Source: Geminicoccus roseus DSM 18922
Lineage (GTDB): Bacteria; Pseudomonadota; Alphaproteobacteria; Geminicoccales; Geminicoccaceae
DNA: 64,000 bases
Direction: 5' to 3'
Assembly: GCF_000427665.1 (NCBI RefSeq)
Contig: NZ_KE386572.1
Span: 2,132,196-2,196,195 of the forward strand
Part shown: in pieces, positions 1 to 8,192 of the stretch
Layout: every line of letters starts with the position of its first letter
Position numbering within the stretch: the stretch's first letter is position 1
The notes under the pieces: model-generated
The model's database searches: none
What the model was told of the DNA's origin: nothing
What the model saw: the letters and a program-made list of their open reading frames with translations, nothing else
Program-made: the position numbers and the translations under genes

Positions 1-137
1 GCTATGTTCCGCTGGAGAATCTGGTCGGTCGCGCCGAAATCCTGTTCTTCTCCACGGATGGTTCGGCCGGCTTCTTGGAGCCCTGGGCATGGCCCTTTGC
101 GATCCGCTTCGAGCGGTTGCTCTCGACGATTCGTTGA
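1..137 (+). CDS. lepB: Signal peptidase I, C-terminal end (partial)
   Basis: The window opens inside this gene; 44 codons can be read from base 3 to the TGA at 135-137. The visible peptide contains VPLENLVGRAEILFF and ends WAIRFERLLSTIR, which matches the segment after the last conserved box of bacterial leader peptidase (VPxENLVGRA, then a Trp/aromatic-rich tail). LepB is the inner-membrane Ser/Lys protease that removes Sec and Tat signal peptides; the catalytic residues lie upstream of the window. The stop codon overlaps the rnc start as TGATG, so the two are translationally coupled. The lepB-rnc-era order is the usual one in Alphaproteobacteria and supports the call. Confidence 0.85.
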   Translation, partial: YVPLENLVGRAEILFFSTDGSAGFLEPWAWPFAIRFERLLSTIR

Positions 138-868
138 TGGAGGCGAACACGCCCGCCCGTTCCGCGGGTGGGCCGGCCGTTCCGGCCGTGGAATCGGTGC
201 TCGGCTACACCTTCCGCAAGCCTGAGCTCCTGAGCGAGGCGCTGACCCATGCCAGCGCCGTGCGCCGCTCGACCGCCCGGCACAAGGGCCGCCGCTCCAA
301 CGAGCGCCTGGAATTCCTGGGCGACCGCGTGCTGGGCCTGGTGGTCGCGCACATGCTGATCGAGCATTTCCGCGCCGACCCCGAGGGCACCCTGGCCCTG
401 CGCCAGGACGGCCTGGTCCGGCGCGAGACCTTGGCCGGCATCGCCCGCAAGCTCGGCGTCGGCGGCTGGCTGGTGGTCGCGCGCAGCGAGGAGGACGGCG
501 GCGGACGGGACAATCCGGCGATTCTGGCCGACACGGTGGAAGCCCTGATCGGCGCGATCTATCTGGATGGGGGCTGGCAGCCGGCCGAGAGCTTCGTGCG
601 CCGGCACTGGCAGCCGCTGATCGCCAATGCCGGGCTGCCCAGCCGCGATCCCAAGACCGCGCTGCAGGAATGGGCGCAGGCCCGCAGCCTGGAACGGCCC
701 GCCTACCTCGTGGTCGCCACCGATGGGCCGCCGCACGCGCCGACCTTCCAGGTGAGCGTCAGCCTGCCCGGCATGCCGGACGTGACCGCGTCCGGCTCCT
801 CCAAGCGCGCGGCCGAGCAGGCCGCCGCCAGCCTCATGCTTGAACGCCTTTCCGGTATGCCCTCATGA
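137..868 (+). CDS. rnc: Ribonuclease III
   Basis: Endoribonuclease for double-stranded RNA, needed for rRNA processing; cytoplasmic homodimer. The 243-residue protein has the signature NERLEFLGD at residues 55-63 and ADTVEALIGA at 131-140. These supply the four acidic metal ligands: Glu59, Asp63, Asp132 and Glu135. A dsRNA-binding domain follows at about 168-238, beginning DPKTALQEW and ending with the SKRAAEQAAA helix. The ATG at 137 was chosen because it overlaps the lepB stop. An in-frame ATG at 89 would lie inside lepB and add 16 unconserved residues. The 3' end overlaps era by 4 bp (ATGA). Confidence 0.96.
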   Translation: MEANTPARSAGGPAVPAVESVLGYTFRKPELLSEALTHASAVRRSTARHKGRRSNERLEFLGDRVLGLVVAHMLIEHFRADPEGTLALRQDGLVRRETLAGIARKLGVGGWLVVARSEEDGGGRDNPAILADTVEALIGAIYLDGGWQPAESFVRRHWQPLIANAGLPSRDPKTALQEWAQARSLERPAYLVVATDGPPHAPTFQVSVSLPGMPDVTASGSSKRAAEQAAASLMLERLSGMPS

Positions 869-1797
869 TCACCTCCGACGACACCGCCTCGCCTGAAGGC
901 CCCGCCACCTCCTGCGGCTTCATCGCCTTCGCCGGCGCGCCCAACGCCGGCAAGTCCACGCTGCTGAACCACCTGGTCGGCCACAAGGTCTCGATCGTCA
1001 CGCCCAAGGCGCAGACCACCCGCCGGCGGGTGATCGGCATCTCCATGGTCGGCAGCACCCAGCTCCTGTTCGTCGACACGCCCGGGATCTTCGCCGACCC
1101 CAAGCGCGCCCTGGAGCGCGCCATGGTGCGGGCCGCCTGGGACGGGGTCGACGATGCCGACCTGGTCCTGTTCGTGCTGGATGCCTCCAAGGGGCTGAAC
1201 GCCCAGGCCCGCGCCGTGCTGGAAGGCCTGGGCGAGCGCCATCGCCGGGCCTGGCTGGTGATCAACAAGATCGACACGGTCCGCGGCGACCGGGCCCTGC
1301 CGCTGATCGCCGAGGCCAACCAGATCCTGCCGTTCGAGGAGACCTTCATCGTCTCCGCCACGCGCGGCGACGGCTGCGACGACCTCCTGGCCGCCCTGGC
1401 CAAGGCGATGCCGCCAAGCGCCTGGCTCTACCCCGAGGACCAGCTGTCCGACCTGTCGGACCGGGCGCTCGCCGCGGAGATCACCCGCGAGAAGGTGTTC
1501 CTCCAACTCCAGGACGAGCTGCCCTACAGCATCACCGTGGAGACCGAGCAGTACCTGGAGAGCCAGGACGGCAAGGAGATCCGCATCGACCAGGTGATCT
1601 ACGTGCTGCGCGACAGCCAGAAGGCGATCGTGCTGGGCAAGGGCGGCGCGCGGATCAAGGCGATCGGCCAGGCGGCCCGCCAGGACCTGGAGAAGCTCTT
1701 GGACGCGCGGGTCCACCTGTTCCTGTTCGTCAAGGTCCGCGAGTGGACCGACGATCCCGAGCGCTATCGGGAAATGGGGCTCGACACCCGGGACTGA
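865..1797 (+). CDS. era: GTPase Era
   Basis: Essential GTPase that binds the 3' end of 16S rRNA and assists 30S maturation. The 310-residue protein shows G1 GAPNAGKS at 24-31, an effector-loop Thr near 51, G3 DTPG at 71-74 and G4 NKID at 134-137. A C-terminal KH domain (about 210-295) carries GKGGARIKAIG. The start overlaps the rnc stop (ATGA), so RNase III and Era are co-translated, as in most bacteria. The N terminus is about 15 residues longer than E. coli Era, which is common in this class. recO follows after 4 bp. Confidence 0.96.
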   Translation: MITSDDTASPEGPATSCGFIAFAGAPNAGKSTLLNHLVGHKVSIVTPKAQTTRRRVIGISMVGSTQLLFVDTPGIFADPKRALERAMVRAAWDGVDDADLVLFVLDASKGLNAQARAVLEGLGERHRRAWLVINKIDTVRGDRALPLIAEANQILPFEETFIVSATRGDGCDDLLAALAKAMPPSAWLYPEDQLSDLSDRALAAEITREKVFLQLQDELPYSITVETEQYLESQDGKEIRIDQVIYVLRDSQKAIVLGKGGARIKAIGQAARQDLEKLLDARVHLFLFVKVREWTDDPERYREMGLDTRD

Positions 1798-1801
1798 TCC
1801 C

Positions 1802-2536
1802 TTGGACTGGCACGACGAAGGCTTCGTCCTGACCCGCCGCCGCCATGGCGAGGCCAGCCTCGTCGTGAACGTCTTCACCTTCGAGCATGGCCGCCATGCC
1901 GGCCTGGTGCAGGGCGGCGCGGCGCGGGCCAACGCCCATCTCTGGCAGCCCGGCAACCGGCTGGACCTGCACTGGCATGCCCGGATCGCCGAGCAATTGG
2001 GCAACCTGAAGGGCGAGGCGATCCGCCTGCATGCCGGCGACGTGCTCGACATGCCGCTGGCCCTGGCCGGCCTGTCGGCTGCCATGGCCCTGCTCGACCA
2101 GGGCACCGCCGAGCGCGACCCGCACCCGGTGCTCTACGCCGCCACCCTGCGCCTGGCCGATGCGCTGGGTCCCGACGAGGCCTGGCTTGCCGACTATGTC
2201 CGCTTCGAGCTGGTGCTGCTGGCCGAGGCCGGGTTCGGCCTGTCCCTGGACCGCTGCGCGGTCACCGGGGTGACCGAGGATCTGGCCTATGTCTCGCCGC
2301 GCAGCGGCAGCGCCGTGTCCCGCGAGGCCGCCGCGTCATGGGCGCCGCGCCTCTTGCCATTGCCGCCCTTCCTGGTGGACGGCAGCCGGCCCGATCGTGC
2401 ACAGGTGCTGGACGGACTGCGCCTGTCCGGGCATTTCCTCGACCAACGTCTGTTCGAGGCCGTGGACCGCCCGCTCCCGCAGGCCCGCATCCGCCTCCTC
2501 GATCTCCTGCAGCCCCCCGCCGACCCGGACACATGA
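1802..2536 (+). CDS. recO: DNA repair protein RecO
   Basis: RecO is a RecFOR-pathway mediator that anneals DNA and loads RecA onto SSB-coated gaps. The 244-residue protein begins MDWHDEGFVLTRRRHGE, which fits the N-terminal OB-fold of RecO (a DxGFVL strand followed by GE). The all-helical C-terminal domain includes FELVLLAEAGFGLSLDRCAVTG, the usual landmark before the zinc-site region. Only a single Cys is visible there, so the four-Cys zinc finger is absent, as in many alpha RecO proteins. The start is TTG, 4 bp after era. The stop overlaps the parC ATG by 3 bases. Confidence 0.93.
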   Translation: MDWHDEGFVLTRRRHGEASLVVNVFTFEHGRHAGLVQGGAARANAHLWQPGNRLDLHWHARIAEQLGNLKGEAIRLHAGDVLDMPLALAGLSAAMALLDQGTAERDPHPVLYAATLRLADALGPDEAWLADYVRFELVLLAEAGFGLSLDRCAVTGVTEDLAYVSPRSGSAVSREAAASWAPRLLPLPPFLVDGSRPDRAQVLDGLRLSGHFLDQRLFEAVDRPLPQARIRLLDLLQPPADPDT

Positions 2537-4758
2537 CCCGACCGTCCGCCGCACCCGAACATATCGAGACCGTCCCGCTCGCCCAGGCCCTGTCCGAGCG
2601 CTACCTGGCCTATGCGCTCTCGACCATCACCGCACGCTCCCTGCCCGACGTCCGCGACGGGCTGAAGCCGGTCCAGCGCCGGCTGCTCTACGCCATGCTC
2701 CAGCTGCGCCTGGACCCGGCCGGCGGCTACAAGAAATGCGCCCGCGTGGTCGGCGACGTGATCGGCAAGTTCCACCCGCACGGCGACCAGTCGGTCTACG
2801 ACGCCCTGGTCCGCCTGGCCCAGGACTTCGCCCAGCGCTACACGCTGGTGGAAGGGCAGGGGAACTTCGGCAATGTCGACGGCGATAACCCGGCGGCGAT
2901 GCGCTACACCGAGAGCCGGCTGACCAGATACGCCATGGCGCTGCTGGACGGGATCGACCAGGACACGGTCGACTTCCGCCCGACCTATGACGGCAGCGAG
3001 GACGAGCCGGTGGTCCTGCCGGCGGCCGTGCCGAACCTGCTGGCCAACGGCGCCACCGGCATCGCGGTGGGCATGGCGACCTCGATCCTGCCGCACAATG
3101 TCGGCGAATTGTGCGACGCGCTCCTGTTCATGCTGGGCCGCCCGGCCGACGCGCCGCGGCCGACCGCCTCGGAGCTGATGAAGTTCGTCCCGGGCCCGGA
3201 CCTGCCGACCGGCGGGATCATCACCGAGAGCCCGGCGGCCATCCAGCACGCCTACACCACCGGCCGCGGCGGCTTTCGCCTGCGCGCCCGCTACACGGTC
3301 GAGCAGCTCCCGCTCGGCCAGTACCGGATCATCGTCGACCAGATCCCGTTCCAGGTGCAGAAAAGCCGGCTGATCGAGGACATCGCCGAGCAGCTCATGG
3401 CCAAGAAGCTGCCGCTGCTGGCCGACCTGCGCGACGAATCCACCGACCAGATCCGCATCGTCCTGGTGCCGCGCGCCCGCACGGTCGAGCCGGAGCTCCT
3501 GATGGAGCAGCTGTTCCGCGCCTCCGACCTGGAGGTGCGGCTGTCCCTGAACCTGAACGTGCTGGACGCCACCGGCACGCCCCGGGTGATGGGGCTGGCC
3601 GAGGTCCTGCAGTCCTGGCTCGACCACCGCATGATCGTGCTGGAGCGGCGCTCGCGCTACCGCTTAGGCAAGATCGAGGACCGGCTGCACATCCTGGAAG
3701 GCTATCTGAAGGCCTTTTTGGATATCGACGAGGTGATCCGGATCATCCGCGAGGAGGACGAGCCGAAGCCGGCCCTGATGAAGCGCTTCGAGCTCACCGA
3801 GATTCAGGCCGAAGCGATCCTGAACCTGCGCCTGCGCAACCTGCGCCGGCTGGAGGAGATGGACCTGCGCAAGGAGCATGCGGACCTGGAGGCCGAGAAG
3901 GCGAAGCTGGACCGGCTGCTGGCCGACCCGAAGCTGCGCCGCAAGGCGCTGGCCGACGAGGTCAAGGCCAGCCGCAAGGCGTTCGCCGACCCGCGCCGCA
4001 CCCAGTTCGGCACCGCCCCGGTGATCGAGCCGGAGCGGTTCGAGGCCCAGGTCGAGCGATTCCCGGTGACCATCCTGCTCTCGCAGCACAACTGGATCCG
4101 CACGGTGCGCGGCCACCAGCAGGACCTGTCGGAGCAGAAGTACAAGGAAGGCGACGCGGCCCGCTTCGCCCTGGAGGCGCAGACCACCGACCGGCTGCTG
4201 GTGTTCGCCGCCGACGGCAAGATGTTCACGGTCCCGGTCGACCGCCTGCCGGGCGGGCGCGGCACCGGCGAGCCCTTGTCCCTGTTCGCGGACATCGCCA
4301 AGGGCGTGCCGATCATCGACGCGGCGGTGTTCCGGCCGGACGGCCGGATGGTGGTGGCGACCAAGGCCGGGCGCGGCTTCCTGGTGGAGGAGAGCTCGAT
4401 CGTCGCCTCCACCAAGGCCGGCAAGCAGATCGTCGACCTGGACGAGGGCGACCAGCTGGTGAAGGTCGTGCCGGTGGCCGGCGACCATCTGGCGGTGCTG
4501 GGCAGCCATCGCCGGCTGCTGGTGTTCCCGCTGGATCAGCTCAAGACGCTGGGCCGGGGCAAGGGGGTCCAGCTCATGAAGCTGCACTCCGCCGCGGTGG
4601 TGGACGTGGCGGTGATCGATCCCAAGGCCGGCTTCACCTGGCAGACCGGCAGCCGCCAGCGCCGCGAGGAATGCACGACCTGGATAGGCGAGCGTGCCCA
4701 GTCCGGGCGGGCCACGCCGGTCGGATTCCCCAAGGACCTGTCGTTCACACGTTCGTGA
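2533..4758 (+). CDS. parC: DNA topoisomerase IV subunit A
   Basis: Breakage-reunion subunit of topoisomerase IV, which decatenates daughter chromosomes; partner of ParE (not in this window). The 741-residue protein has the GyrA/ParC core from about 20 to 460. The catalytic tyrosine is Tyr125 in [10 protein letters not shown], and the quinolone-determining loop is [10 protein letters not shown] at 81-90. Position 86 (equivalent of E. coli ParC Ser80) is Gln, which I believe is usual for alpha ParC. The C-terminal half is a beta-pinwheel without a GyrA box (QRRGGKG type), favouring ParC over GyrA. The length of 741 also fits ParC. The ATG at 2533 overlaps the recO stop. Confidence 0.92.
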   Translation: MTRPSAAPEHIETVPLAQALSERYLAYALSTITARSLPDVRDGLKPVQRRLLYAMLQLRLDPAGGYKKCARVVGDVIGKFHPHGDQSVYDALVRLAQDFAQRYTLVEGQGNFGNVDGDNPAAMRYTESRLTRYAMALLDGIDQDTVDFRPTYDGSEDEPVVLPAAVPNLLANGATGIAVGMATSILPHNVGELCDALLFMLGRPADAPRPTASELMKFVPGPDLPTGGIITESPAAIQHAYTTGRGGFRLRARYTVEQLPLGQYRIIVDQIPFQVQKSRLIEDIAEQLMAKKLPLLADLRDESTDQIRIVLVPRARTVEPELLMEQLFRASDLEVRLSLNLNVLDATGTPRVMGLAEVLQSWLDHRMIVLERRSRYRLGKIEDRLHILEGYLKAFLDIDEVIRIIREEDEPKPALMKRFELTEIQAEAILNLRLRNLRRLEEMDLRKEHADLEAEKAKLDRLLADPKLRRKALADEVKASRKAFADPRRTQFGTAPVIEPERFEAQVERFPVTILLSQHNWIRTVRGHQQDLSEQKYKEGDAARFALEAQTTDRLLVFAADGKMFTVPVDRLPGGRGTGEPLSLFADIAKGVPIIDAAVFRPDGRMVVATKAGRGFLVEESSIVASTKAGKQIVDLDEGDQLVKVVPVAGDHLAVLGSHRRLLVFPLDQLKTLGRGKGVQLMKLHSAAVVDVAVIDPKAGFTWQTGSRQRREECTTWIGERAQSGRATPVGFPKDLSFTRS

Positions 4759-4817
4759 TCGAGTGACCAGGCGGCGCGGATCGTCGTACCTTCACCCATC
4801 GAAGGGAAAGGACCGAC

Positions 4818-5780
4818 ATGCTGACCCGCGCGCGCAGGATCTGGGACGTGATCGACCACCGGGTGACCGACGAGGCGCTGGCGCTCGACCGGCGCCGGCT
4901 CCTGGCCGGAATCGGGCTGGGCGCCGCCATGGCGGCGCTGCCGCTTCGCGCCCGTGCCCAGGAGGGCGGCGAGCTGATCGCCCCGGAACTCTATCCCGGC
5001 GAGCGCAATCCGGCCTTCACGCTGGACCGGCCGCTCACCGAGGAGAAGATCGCCACCAGCTACAACAATTTCTACGAGTTCGGCGGCAGCAAGGACATCG
5101 TCGACGCCGCGCAGGCGCTCACCATCCGCCCCTGGGCGCTCACCATCGATGGGATGGTCGAGGAGCCGATGGAGATCGACGTCGAGGCGGTGGTGCGGCG
5201 CATCCCGATCGAGGAGCGCCTCTACCGGCACCGCTGCGTGGAAGCCTGGTCGATGGACGTGCCGTGGAGCGGCTTCCCCCTGAAAGCCCTGCTCGACTTG
5301 GCACGGCCTTTGGGCAGCGCGCAGTACGTGCGCTTCGAGACCTTCCTCAATCCTGACGAGGCTCCGGCACAGGCGCAGTCCTGGTATCCCTGGCCCTATG
5401 TCGAGGGCCTGACGGTGGCCGAGGCCGCCAACGACCTCGCCTTCATCGCGACCGGCATGTACGGCAAGCCGCTGCTCAAGCAGAACGGCGCACCGATCCG
5501 CCTGGTCACGCCCTGGAAGTACGGGTTCAAGTCGATCAAGTCGATCCGCCGGATCACCCTGACCGACGAGCGGCCGGTGAGCTACTGGGAGGAACTGGGC
5601 CCGAGCGAGTACGGCTTCTGGGCGAACGTGAACCCCGAGGTGCCGCATCCGCGCTGGAGCCAGGCCTTCGAGCGCCCGCTGGGCGATTTCGGCTCGGTGC
5701 CGACCCGGCTGTTCAACGGCTATGCCGAGCAGGTCGCCGGCCTCTACAGCGGGATGGACGGCGAGCAGCTGTATCGCTGA
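4818..5780 (+). CDS. msrP: Periplasmic methionine-sulfoxide reductase, catalytic subunit (molybdopterin)
   Basis: MsrP (YedY) is a molybdopterin enzyme that repairs oxidised methionines in periplasmic proteins. The 320-residue precursor carries a Tat signal with RRR at 25-27 followed by LLAGIGLGAAMAALPL and a cleavage site near ARA-QE (47-49). The conserved molybdenum-ligand cysteine is Cys140 in YRHRCVEAWSM. The oxidoreductase-Mo fold continues to about 260 (KYGFKSIKSI). A ribosome site (AGGGAAAGG) lies just before the ATG. The usual heme-membrane electron donor MsrQ is not encoded next to it or elsewhere in the window. Confidence 0.95.
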   Translation: MLTRARRIWDVIDHRVTDEALALDRRRLLAGIGLGAAMAALPLRARAQEGGELIAPELYPGERNPAFTLDRPLTEEKIATSYNNFYEFGGSKDIVDAAQALTIRPWALTIDGMVEEPMEIDVEAVVRRIPIEERLYRHRCVEAWSMDVPWSGFPLKALLDLARPLGSAQYVRFETFLNPDEAPAQAQSWYPWPYVEGLTVAEAANDLAFIATGMYGKPLLKQNGAPIRLVTPWKYGFKSIKSIRRITLTDERPVSYWEELGPSEYGFWANVNPEVPHPRWSQAFERPLGDFGSVPTRLFNGYAEQVAGLYSGMDGEQLYR

Positions 5781-5803
5781 TAGTTCTGCCCATGTGGCCA
5801 CTC

Positions 5804-5837
5804 AGGACAGCGCCCTCCTACGGGAGCCGCCTGTCCT
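5804..5837 (+). terminator. Stem-loop after msrP, possible weak terminator
   Basis: Arms AGGACAG and CTGTCCT (7 bp) enclose a second helix of CTCC with GGAG. It lies 24 bp after the msrP stop. No solid T-run follows, only CATATACGGTTCTATTT, so intrinsic termination would be weak. Confidence 0.4.
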
Positions 5838-5935
5838 CATATACGGTTCTATTTGTTGCGGTGCAGCATCCACTGGCGCTTTTGCTGGGCTGGCTAAGTT
5901 GCACTGCAGCAAGAGAACCCAGCAATTGTTAAATT

Positions 5936-6007
5936 CATGCCGAAACTCGGGCGAGTTTGTATGGCATGCTTGACGACGTCCGAAATGCCGTCGATAAGGT
6001 CGGACGT
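5936..6007. other. Two consecutive long stem-loops in a gene-free stretch
   Basis: First hairpin, 5936-5968: arms CATGCC and GGCATG with an inner 6-bp stem AAACTC-gggc-GAGTTT. Second hairpin, 5976-6007: arms ACGTCCG and CGGACGT around an 18-nt loop. Neither has a T-run on either side. They sit immediately downstream, in minus-strand sense, of the terminator at 6021-6052, so they are not part of that transcript. No open frame with a credible ribosome site covers them. Base composition here is visibly less GC-rich than in the flanking genes. Function unknown. Confidence 0.5.
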
Positions 6008-6020
6008 TATCCGCTTGAAC

Positions 6021-6052
6021 AAAAAAAAGTGGCCGGGTCTTGCGACCCGGCC
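6021..6052 (-). terminator. Intrinsic terminator on the minus strand
   Basis: Perfect 9-bp stem GGCCGGGTC / GACCCGGCC with a 4-nt loop. On the plus strand it is preceded by eight A residues (6021-6028), so read on the minus strand the hairpin is followed by AC and eight T residues. It ends a transcript coming from the right, either the LysR mRNA with a roughly 240-nt 3' tail or a separate small RNA in 6053-6295. Confidence 0.85.
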
Positions 6053-6295
6053 GAGTAGATCAGGGAGGCTAAAAACCTGGGAAACGAACCGAGGTTCGTT
6101 TTGGACCCAGCGTAGCCGGATCCGGTCGGAGGAGAGCTAGGCTCGACCCTCAGACCCTAGCAACGCATCCCAGGCGGTGCGTTGCTGCAGTGCGGAAACT
6201 AATCGTGTTTCGGTGGTTTGCCTAGGCCTGTTCGAGATGGGTGGCGTGCGCTTGGCGCATGTCACCCATCGGCTGTGGCCAAAATGCCAGCGTTT
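6053..6295 (-). ncRNA. Candidate structured non-coding RNA or structured 3' UTR of the LysR gene
   Basis: No gene fits these 243 bases, but they are unusually rich in perfect stems. These are AAACGAACC/GGTTCGTTT (6082-6101) inside an outer CTGGG/CCCAG pair (6077-6110), AGCAACGCA/TGCGTTGCT (6159-6186) and GATGGGTG/CACCCATC (6236-6270) with an inner TGCGC/GCGCA. They end at the minus-strand terminator at 6021-6052. I compared the stretch from memory with 6S RNA, 4.5S RNA, RNase P RNA and tmRNA and could not match any. The strand is inferred from the terminator only. Confidence 0.4.
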
Positions 6296-7240
6296 TTACC
6301 AGACCGGCTGCTCTGCGACCTTTTCCAGCAGGAAGTCGCGGAAGACCGTTACCCGCTTGGAAGCGCGCAGCTCCTCCGGATAAACGAAATAGCAGGTGAA
6401 CACCGGGCCCTCGAGGTCGGGCAGGACCCGAACCAGGTTCTTGCTGGGGGCGCCCAGATAGTCGGGGAGCGAGGCCAGGCCCAGCCCGGCTTCCGCCGTG
6501 CGCAGCATGCCGTAGACATGGTTGACGGTCATGGTCGGCCGGCGCGGCGCCGCCTGGCCTTCCTCGTCCTTGCCTGCCGTCAGGATCCAGTTCAGCGAGG
6601 GTACCGGCGCCTCGTCGCCGTAGACGATCAGCCGGTGCCGATCCAGGTCGTCCGGCCGCTCGGGCAGGCCATGCTTGGCCAGGTAGCCCGGCGCTGCATA
6701 GATGTGGGTGTGCGAGGTCATCAGCTTGCGCTGGACGAGGTCGCCCTGGGTCGGCCGGGTCAGCCGCAGCGCCACGTCGGCCTGGCGCATCCCCAGGTCC
6801 AGGTCATCGTCGGTCACCATCAGGGCGACGGTGATCTCGGGATAAAGGTCCAGGAACGCCGGCAGGTGGTGGGTCAGCCAGACCGTGCCGATGCCCACCG
6901 TGGTGGTGATCCGCAGATGGCCGGCCGGCTCGTCACGGCGCTCCTGGAGCGCCGTGACGGTCATCGCCATCTTGCGCGCGATCTCCCGGGCGGTCTCCAG
7001 CAGGATCTCGCCCTGCTCGGTCAGCACCAGGCCGCGGGCATGCCGGTGGAACACCGCAGCGCCCAGCTCGTCCTCCAGCGCGCTGATCTGCCGGCTGATC
7101 GCCGACTGCGACAGGCCCAGCCGGTCGGCCGCCTTGGTGAAGCTTCCCGCCTCCGCCACCGAATGGAAGATCCGGATCCGGTCCCAGTCGGGGCCTTCGG
7201 TCTTGAAGAAGTCCTTGTCCTGCGTCCCTCGGGCGACCAT
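6296..7240 (-). CDS. LysR-family transcriptional regulator next to trxB
   Basis: The 314-residue protein has an N-terminal winged helix-turn-helix (about 18-78) with the classic LysR run AGSFTKAADRLGLSQSAISR and then LEDELGAAVFHR. A periplasmic-binding-like effector domain covers about 105-305. The start at 7240 was chosen because it lies 4 bp after the trxB stop and is the last ATG before the HTH. An upstream ATG at 7282 would lie inside trxB. The effector is unknown. Co-transcription with trxB suggests a link to thiol redox state or oxidative stress, but this is inference. Confidence 0.88.
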   Translation of the reverse strand: MVARGTQDKDFFKTEGPDWDRIRIFHSVAEAGSFTKAADRLGLSQSAISRQISALEDELGAAVFHRHARGLVLTEQGEILLETAREIARKMAMTVTALQERRDEPAGHLRITTTVGIGTVWLTHHLPAFLDLYPEITVALMVTDDDLDLGMRQADVALRLTRPTQGDLVQRKLMTSHTHIYAAPGYLAKHGLPERPDDLDRHRLIVYGDEAPVPSLNWILTAGKDEEGQAAPRRPTMTVNHVYGMLRTAEAGLGLASLPDYLGAPSKNLVRVLPDLEGPVFTCYFVYPEELRASKRVTVFRDFLLEKVAEQPVW

Positions 7241-7244
7241 GGCG

Positions 7245-8192
7245 TCAGTGCATCCCTTTGGCGGCCAGCCAGCGCTCCGCATCCAGCGCCGCCATGCAGC
7301 CCGATCCGGCGGCCGTCACGGCCTGGCGATAGATCTTGTCCTGGACGTCGCCCGCGGCGAACACGCCATCCACCGAGGTGAAGGTCCGGCCGCGCTCGGT
7401 GAGCAGGTAGCCCTCGTCGTCCATGGCGAGCTTGCCCTTGAACAGCCCGGTCGCCGGGTCGTGGCCGATCGCCACGAACAGGCCGTCCGCCGGGATCTCG
7501 CGGCTGGAGCCGTCCTTGGTGGAGGTCAGGATCGCCCCGGTCACCCCCTTGGGGTCGGTGGTGCCGGTGAGGTCGGTGACCACCGCATCCCAGACAACCT
7601 CGACATTGGAGCGGGCGAACAGCCGGTCCTGCAGGATCTTCTCGGCGCGCAGCGTGTCGCGCCGGTGCACCAGCGTCACGTGCGCGGCCAGCCCCGCCAG
7701 GTAGAGGGCCTCCTCCACCGCGGTGTTGCCGCCGCCGACCACGACCACCCGCTTGCCGCGGAAGAAGAACCCGTCGCAGGTGGCGCAGGCGGACACGCCA
7801 TGGCCCATGAAGCGGTTCTCGGCGTCGATCCCCAGCCAGCGCGCCTGGGCGCCGGTGGCGATGATCAGGGCGTCGCAGGTGAAGATGCTGCCGCCGTCCA
7901 TGGTCAGCCGGAACGGCCGCACCGACAGGTCGACGTCGGTGACCAGGTCGTAGATCATCTCGGTGCCGCAATGCTCGGCCTGGGCCGACATCTGCTCCAT
8001 CAGCCAGGGACCCTGGATGACCTCGGCAAAGCCCGGATAGTTCTCCACGTCCGTGGTGATCGAGAGCTGCCCGCCGGGCTGCATTCCCTGGATCAGCACC
8101 GGCTTGAGGTTGGCGCGGGCGGCATAGATCGCCGCGGTATAGCCTGCTGGGCCGCCGCCGATCACCAGCACCTGCGCGTGTCGCTCGTTCAT
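7245..8192 (-). CDS. trxB: Thioredoxin-disulfide reductase
   Basis: FAD enzyme passing electrons from NADPH to thioredoxin in the cytoplasm. The 315-residue length is normal for the low-Mr type. Visible motifs are the FAD site GGGPAG at 12-17, the redox-active disulfide CATC at 136-139, the NADPH site GGGNTA at 153-158 and the C-terminal FAD motif GVFAAGDVQD. The ATG overlaps the stop of the upstream ELM1-like gene by 4 bp (ATGA), and the LysR gene follows 4 bp later, so the three are very likely one transcript. Confidence 0.96.
   Translation of the reverse strand: MNERHAQVLVIGGGPAGYTAAIYAARANLKPVLIQGMQPGGQLSITTDVENYPGFAEVIQGPWLMEQMSAQAEHCGTEMIYDLVTDVDLSVRPFRLTMDGGSIFTCDALIIATGAQARWLGIDAENRFMGHGVSACATCDGFFFRGKRVVVVGGGNTAVEEALYLAGLAAHVTLVHRRDTLRAEKILQDRLFARSNVEVVWDAVVTDLTGTTDPKGVTGAILTSTKDGSSREIPADGLFVAIGHDPATGLFKGKLAMDDEGYLLTERGRTFTSVDGVFAAGDVQDKIYRQAVTAAGSGCMAALDAERWLAAKGMH

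Noticed and set aside
5895-5912. TTGCACTGCAGCAA as a PhaR-type site (similar strings near 6183 and 56775)
   Set aside because: It does not fit the CTGC-n3/4-GCAG pattern exactly, and no phasin or polyhydroxybutyrate gene is nearby.
6220-6280. Resemblance of CTGTTCGAGATGGGTG to the complement of 5S rRNA
   Set aside because: Only about 15 bases match and the rest of the 5S structure is missing; the segment instead forms its own perfect hairpin.
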